A stretch of DNA of 8,282 bases from Moraxellaceae bacterium (GTDB taxonomy: Bacteria > Pseudomonadota > Gammaproteobacteria > Pseudomonadales > Moraxellaceae): NCBI GenBank assembly GCA_030146505.1, contig JASLCO010000395.1, forward strand, positions 1 through 8,282. Direction: 5' to 3'. Position numbers and translations under genes: made by a program. Positions 5,769-8,282 of the stretch are shown one piece after another (the first letter of the stretch is position 1; the number at the start of each line of letters is the position of its first letter). The notes under the pieces were generated by a model. The model saw only the letters and a list, made by a program, of their open reading frames with translations. It did not search any database and had not been told where the DNA came from.

Positions 5769-6716
5769 TCAGGTGCGGACTTCGGGCCGGTACTGATCGG
5801 CCTCCAGGCCCCAGGTCCAAGCATTGGCCTGGAGGGCAGTGGTCACGTCGGGCGGAACGGGCAGAGCGAACTGACGCCCCGTTCCACAGGTCACGCGCAG
5901 GAACTGCTCCTCGCCGATATCTGGCAGGCGCACGCGCAGCAGTTCACCGATCGTCGGATCCGCGTCCTTGTCGATCGAGACCGCGTCGAGCTGGGTCAGG
6001 ATGCTGTTCCAGCCCAGGATTTCGCAGGCAGCGCGACGCTGTTCGAGATTCTGGTACGTCAGCGCGACGTTGGGCGACAACGACGCCTTGTCGGTGATCC
6101 AGGCGTCAGGAACGCGGGTTCCGTGCCACGAATAGAGTTCCAGGCCGTCGCGATAGGCGACGGCGGGGCCATCTTCGCAGTGCAGGCGGTTCTGATCATC
6201 GAAGCGAACCGCCGTGGGGCGCTCGGTCAGGATCACAGCGCCAGCAAATGGCCACCACCAACCGCATGACGACGCGATCTCCATCATGCCTTGGAGCGGC
6301 TTTGCAGACGCCAGACCGCACGTTTCGGCGAAGAACTCATAGAAGGCGAGCCAGTTCGCATCGTGCTGCCCATAAGCAGCACGCCAGACCTGAGCCCAGA
6401 CCTGAGCCCAGACCTGAGCCCCGACCTGAGCCCTGACCTGATCCCCGACCTGAGCCCTGACCTGATCCCAGACCTGAGCCCCTGCTTGTTTCGTGCCGGC
6501 CAAGAGGGCGGCTCCCCAGGCACCAGCGCGGGGGCTGTCGAGCCAGATGATGAGCTTCGGCGGCGGGAGGCCGGCAGCTTCGTAGGCCAGTTTCACACCC
6601 GCCTCGGCGCGCGGCCGATCGGCGGCCTCAGTGGAAAGGCCGATTTTCAGCCACTTATCTCGGAACTCGCCGAGGCGGCCTTCTTGCTCGGCGGTCAGTT
6701 TGTTGATCTTCGCCAT
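5769..6716 (-). CDS. DUF6745 family protein with AQVW-type tetrapeptide repeats
   Basis: A 315-residue protein matching what I know of the DUF6745 family, which is found in actinobacteria and in phages and has no established function. Landmarks in order: an N-terminal helix, then LSTEAADRPRAEAGV with an AYEAAGLPPPK segment (about 28-54); WLDSPRAGAWG (58-68); eight 4-residue repeats of the form (A/D)QV(W/R/G) at 80-111; GQHDANWLAFYEFF (116-129); CGWWWPF (151-157) followed by LTERPTAV; NRLHCEDGPAVAYRDG (176-191) and SWHGTRVP (196-203); and a C-terminal WTWGLEADQYRPEVRT. The repeats sit where other members also carry variable QV-rich repeats. The ATG at 6716 has only a weak GAGAA-like site. The neighbouring histidine-rich gene is a plausible functional partner. 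Cytoplasmic; no signal peptide seen. Confidence 0.82.
   Translation of the reverse strand: MAKINKLTAEQEGRLGEFRDKWLKIGLSTEAADRPRAEAGVKLAYEAAGLPPPKLIIWLDSPRAGAWGAALLAGTKQAGAQVWDQVRAQVGDQVRAQVGAQVWAQVWAQVWRAAYGQHDANWLAFYEFFAETCGLASAKPLQGMMEIASSCGWWWPFAGAVILTERPTAVRFDDQNRLHCEDGPAVAYRDGLELYSWHGTRVPDAWITDKASLSPNVALTYQNLEQRRAACEILGWNSILTQLDAVSIDKDADPTIGELLRVRLPDIGEEQFLRVTCGTGRQFALPVPPDVTTALQANAWTWGLEADQYRPEVRT
6385..6480 (-). repeat. Eight-unit 12-nt tandem repeat inside the DUF6745 gene
   Basis: Eight head-to-tail units follow the plus-strand consensus cNgacctgaKcc. Units 1-3 and 8 are identical (cagacctgagcc). Units 4-7 alternate ccgacctgagcc and ctgacctgatcc, so that part is really a 24-nt doublet. 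Twelve nucleotides is four codons, so gain or loss of units keeps the frame; on the coding strand each unit gives (Ala/Asp)-Gln-Val-(Trp/Arg/Gly). The identity of units 1-3 suggests recent expansion. Because the period is divisible by three and holds no stop codon, the other frames through it are also open, which explains spurious long frames on both strands here. Confidence 0.95.
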
Positions 6717-6724
6717 GTTTGTTC

Positions 6725-6880
6725 TCAGGCTAACCCGCTCTTGGCGGGGGTGGTGGGTTTGCGGTCCAGGAGCGCGGCGACAGCAGCGTCAATCGCCTCT
6801 TGAACCGGGTGATTGTTTGGAAGGGCCAGCGAGGCGCGGACGAACACGCGGGCTAGGGAAAGGCGCTCGGATTGGGTCAT
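6725..6880 (-). CDS. Small hypothetical protein (51 aa)
   Basis: A 51-residue protein starting MTQSERLSLARVFVRASL, predicted largely helical, with a hydrophobic/Ala-rich second helix (AIDAAVAALLDR) and a short Pro/Thr/Lys tail. The ATG at 6880 overlaps the upstream TGA by one base, and GAGGG is 7 nt upstream. The stop TGA is at 6727-6725. A longer frame continuing upstream in this phase to 7075 merely overlaps the 104-residue gene and is not needed. I do not recognise a family. The helix could be amphipathic and mediate self-association, but that is a guess from composition. Confidence 0.72.
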   Translation of the reverse strand: MTQSERLSLARVFVRASLALPNNHPVQEAIDAAVAALLDRKPTTPAKSGLA

Positions 6881-7194
6881 CAGCAGACCCTCACTGTCGC
6901 CATGGGGCGCTTGCGGCAGGCGTCGTAGATGTCCAGAATGAACCCTCGCGCACCGACCATGTCGCCCCAGCCGTTGGCGGGGTTCATACCCTCGTACTTC
7001 TGAGGATCGTCGATGAACTCGCGGACGATCTCTTTGCAGAACACCGCCACGACGTGGGCCTTGAGGCCATCCCAATCGTTCGGCGTTGAGCCCAGCGCCG
7101 CCATGAACATGGGGCCGACATTGTAGGTGTAGTTGCGATCGAGGGAGCCGACCGCATTGCCAGCATCGTCCTCAAGATGAACGTTGTAGCTCAT
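6880..7194 (-). CDS. Conserved phage-type hypothetical protein (104 aa)
   Basis: A 104-residue protein beginning MSYNVHLEDDAG. Landmarks are an RNYTYNVGPMFMAAL segment (about 20-34), a region of alternating helix with acidic residues, and a KYEGMNPANGWGDMVGARGF segment (about 67-86). The combination of Y-T-Y-N-V-x-PM and M-N-P-x-NGWG-D is a recognisable pattern of an uncharacterised protein found in phages and actinobacterial or proteobacterial genomes; the function is not known to me. The start chosen is the ATG at 7194, 2 nt after the preceding stop, with GGAG 9 nt upstream. An in-frame GTG at 7209 would add five residues but overlaps the 28-residue peptide more deeply. TGA at 6882-6880 shares a base with the next ATG. 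Confidence 0.85.
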   Translation of the reverse strand: MSYNVHLEDDAGNAVGSLDRNYTYNVGPMFMAALGSTPNDWDGLKAHVVAVFCKEIVREFIDDPQKYEGMNPANGWGDMVGARGFILDIYDACRKRPMATVRVC

Positions 7195-7196
7195 GT

Positions 7197-7283
7197 TCAA
7201 ATGCTCCACAGAGCAGCTGACAGAACGCCCAAGAACAGGACGCCAGCGGCAAAGGATGGGATGAGTTCAAGAGCGCGACGCAT
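7197..7283 (-). CDS. Very small predicted membrane peptide (28 aa)
   Basis: This short frame fills an otherwise empty 86-nt interval between two well-supported genes. It reads ATG at 7283, sharing one base with the upstream TGA, to TGA at 7199-7197. The peptide begins MRRALELIPS and continues with an uninterrupted hydrophobic run of Phe, Ala, Gly, Val, Leu and Trp to its last residue, so it looks like a single transmembrane helix with a positively charged N-terminus. A GAGGG lies 7-8 nt before the ATG, and the next gene starts 2 nt after the stop. The fit to the operon spacing, ribosome binding site and biased composition supports a real gene, but a sequence this short cannot be proven by inspection. 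Role unknown; it could be a membrane-targeted accessory peptide. Confidence 0.6.
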   Translation of the reverse strand: MRRALELIPSFAAGVLFLGVLSAALWSI

Positions 7284-7480
7284 CACGAAGCCCTCGCGTA
7301 GGCTCGCTCGGCGATCCCGCGAGAGATCAGAGCCTCGTCAGCGAAGTCCCAGCCCTTGGTCGCGGCGTAGTGCGCGAGGTCGGTCAGAAGCTCGCCGAAG
7401 TTCTCGAAGTCGGTTCGCAGGCCGTATTCGTCGATAGCCGACTGAGCGCGATCCAGAGCGTCATAGCTTGGGGAGGCCAT
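7283..7480 (-). CDS. Small hypothetical phage protein (65 aa)
   Basis: A 65-residue acidic, mostly helical protein. The central part (about residues 28-46, FGELLTDLAHYAATKGWDF) has the look of a recurring small phage protein in which an LL-x-DL-x-HYA segment is followed by a glycine and an aspartate-rich stretch, then an Ala/Glu/Arg helix. I know such proteins only as uncharacterised accessory products. No cysteines, membrane segment or catalytic motif is visible. The ATG at 7480 lies 1 nt after the upstream stop, with GGAGG 9 nt upstream inside that gene. The TGA at 7285-7283 shares one base with the ATG of the next reading frame. Confidence 0.8.
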   Translation of the reverse strand: MASPSYDALDRAQSAIDEYGLRTDFENFGELLTDLAHYAATKGWDFADEALISRGIAERAYARAS

Positions 7481-7481
7481 C

Positions 7482-7817
7482 TCACTTCGCCTCCGAGCCA
7501 GTAGCGCGGGCGATGGCGGCGCGGGCTACGCGGACCGTCTCATCGTAAAGCCCGTCACCGGAAAGCTGGCGCCGATAGATGGCGTTATCGAAAAGCCCAA
7601 CGTAGTTTTGCAGCGCTTCCAGAAGGTCAGGAGCGGCGGCGATCAGGGCCGCATCTTCCTCGGAGACGTCGGTCCAGTGGAAACTTCTAAGGCCGTAGTC
7701 GGAAATGTCGCACTGAGGGTCAGCAACCCACTTGCCGCCAGCCGCCATCAAGGCGACCGCTTGCCCGTGCGTCTCAGTCCAGAACCAAGGCCCCGGCGTT
7801 CCCTTGAACTCTCCCAT
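7482..7817 (-). CDS. Phage accessory protein, KGT-x-GPW / LIA-x-AP family, copy 2
   Basis: A 111-residue protein of the same type as the gene just upstream. Shared landmarks in order are EFKGTPGPW at residues 3-11, a GQAV segment near 18-21, a DAALIAAAPDLLEAL helix around 58-72, and an Ala-rich C-terminal helix ending RATGSEAK, beside ATSSEA in the other copy. This copy is closer to the usual family form because it keeps Pro in TPGPW and the full APDLLEAL segment. The middle differs strongly between the copies, so the duplication is old or the two were acquired separately. The ATG at 7817 has GGAGG 7 nt upstream; TGA at 7484-7482 is followed by a 1-nt gap. Function unknown; soluble, cytoplasmic, mildly acidic. 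Confidence 0.87.
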   Translation of the reverse strand: MGEFKGTPGPWFWTETHGQAVALMAAGGKWVADPQCDISDYGLRSFHWTDVSEEDAALIAAAPDLLEALQNYVGLFDNAIYRRQLSGDGLYDETVRVARAAIARATGSEAK

Positions 7818-7819
7818 GG

Positions 7820-8119
7820 CTAGGCCTCCGAGCTAGTGGCGGTTGCGATGAGGGCCTTGGCTTCGTGGTAGAGCGCGCTATCGCCACCCATGCCGTCTTC
7901 CCAGGCCTCCACGAAATTGCGAATGAACGAGAACATGGTCGGCGCGCTGGCGATGAGCTGGGCATTAGCGTGCATCTCTTTTTCGATGCTGCCGACGCAG
8001 TGGTGCCAGCACGTGGCGACTTCGGTGTGCTCAGCCTTAACAACGGCCTGACCGTTGTCGTCAGTGTACGACACTGCCCATGGGCCGCGCGTTCCTTTGA
8101 ACTTTGGATGATTGTCCAT
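7820..8119 (-). CDS. Phage accessory protein, KGT-x-GPW / LIA-x-AP family, copy 1
   Basis: A 99-residue protein. It opens with a KFKGTRGPW motif at residues 7-15, has a variable centre with Cys and His (CWHHC, about 37-41), and then an ANAQLIASAP segment leading into a helix, ending ATATSSEA. The KGT-x-GPW start followed by a D/N-A-x-LIA-x-AP-x-LL segment is a common small phage protein pattern known to me from many proteobacterial phages, with no assigned function. The next gene downstream encodes a second member, so this is a tandem pair. The start chosen is the ATG at 8119, which shares one base with the upstream stop and has GGAGG 7 nt away; a GTG one codon upstream is possible but sits closer to the ribosome binding site. 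TAG stop at 7822-7820, then a 2-nt gap. Confidence 0.85.
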   Translation of the reverse strand: MDNHPKFKGTRGPWAVSYTDDNGQAVVKAEHTEVATCWHHCVGSIEKEMHANAQLIASAPTMFSFIRNFVEAWEDGMGGDSALYHEAKALIATATSSEA

Positions 8120-8282
8120 CACGCAGCCTCCGCCATACGAGCAGCCAGGACGGCGTTGCGCGACTTGGCGATCTCCAGAGCCCGGATGACATCATCGATG
8201 TCCGCGTACCCGATGAGCTGGATTTCACCGTCAGGGCCGTTGAGCGTGACGCACGGGCCAAGGTCGCGGTGAGCCTCGAACG
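8119..8282 (-). CDS. Hypothetical phage protein, C-terminal part (5' end outside window)
   Basis: This open frame enters from the right edge and ends with TGA at 8121-8119, leaving 53 C-terminal residues. The visible part begins FEAHRDLGPCVTLNGPDG, continues with a short hydrophobic stretch, and ends in an amphipathic helix rich in Ala, Arg and Glu that finishes with MAEAA. The stop overlaps the ATG of the next gene by one base (TGATG), and the GGAGG serving that gene lies within this one, so the two are almost certainly co-translated. I do not recognise a family; a small accessory phage protein is the most that can be said. The coding call rests on the uninterrupted frame, the tight junction and high-GC third positions. 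The start and full length cannot be seen. Confidence 0.72.
   Translation of the reverse strand, partial: FEAHRDLGPCVTLNGPDGEIQLIGYADIDDVIRALEIAKSRNAVLAARMAEAA

Noticed and set aside
5333..6097. Plus-strand open frame of 254 residues
   Set aside because: It lies antisense to two genes with conserved motifs, has no ribosome binding site context, and its translation is Arg-rich, as expected of a GC-rich shadow frame.
6385..6480. CRISPR-like direct repeat array
   Set aside because: The 12-nt units are contiguous with no spacers, keep the reading frame and encode a regular tetrapeptide repeat, so this is a coding minisatellite.
6291..6803. Plus-strand open frame of 170 residues with PDLS repeats, and a similar RPEP frame beside it
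   Set aside because: Both arise because the stop-free 12-nt repeat is open in several frames; the minus-strand DUF6745 frame has family motifs along its whole length.

Overview
This window looks like a piece of a temperate phage or prophage early/recombination region, probably from an alphaproteobacterium. It is GC-rich (estimated by eye at a little over 60 percent, not computed). All 20 genes I can support lie on the minus strand, so transcription runs from position 8282 down to 1. The genes are packed almost without gaps: neighbours overlap by 1, 4, 8 or 14 nt or are separated by 1 to 28 nt, and most starts have a GGAGG-like ribosome binding site inside the end of the preceding gene. I see no promoter, terminator, tRNA, rRNA, insertion sequence or CRISPR array, so the window appears to be the interior of one long translationally coupled operon cut at both ends. 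A read-through count finds only four GANTC sites, far below composition expectation. That fits a host with the cell-cycle methyltransferase CcrM (Caulobacterales, Rhizobiales and relatives). The genus-level guess (Caulobacter/Brevundimonas-like) is inference.

In transcription order, the upstream part (8282 to about 6725) is a run of small accessory phage proteins: a partial gene, two related proteins of a common phage family (KGT-x-GPW start, LIA-x-AP centre), a 65-residue protein, a 28-residue membrane peptide, a 104-residue phage-type protein and a 51-residue protein. Next come a DUF6745 protein carrying an in-frame 12-nt minisatellite (6385-6480), a histidine-rich protein with an HSETGHNH motif, and a two-helix membrane protein.

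The centre (about 5127 to 2994) is a homologous-recombination module: a small coiled protein, a Rad52-family single-strand annealing protein, a Gp157-family protein, a helical 108-residue protein and a YbcO/DUF1364-type nuclease. It is followed by a complete DNA cytosine-5 methyltransferase (3001 to 1889). The downstream end holds a coiled-coil protein, a 45-residue zinc-ribbon protein, a 338-residue modular protein of unknown function and the start of a further gene.

Working picture (inference): the annealing protein with Gp157 and the nuclease serves phage DNA replication and recombination, and the methyltransferase marks the phage DNA against host restriction. The many small proteins are probably host-takeover or accessory factors. 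No exonuclease, single-strand binding protein, replicase or structural gene is visible, so those partners must lie outside the window.
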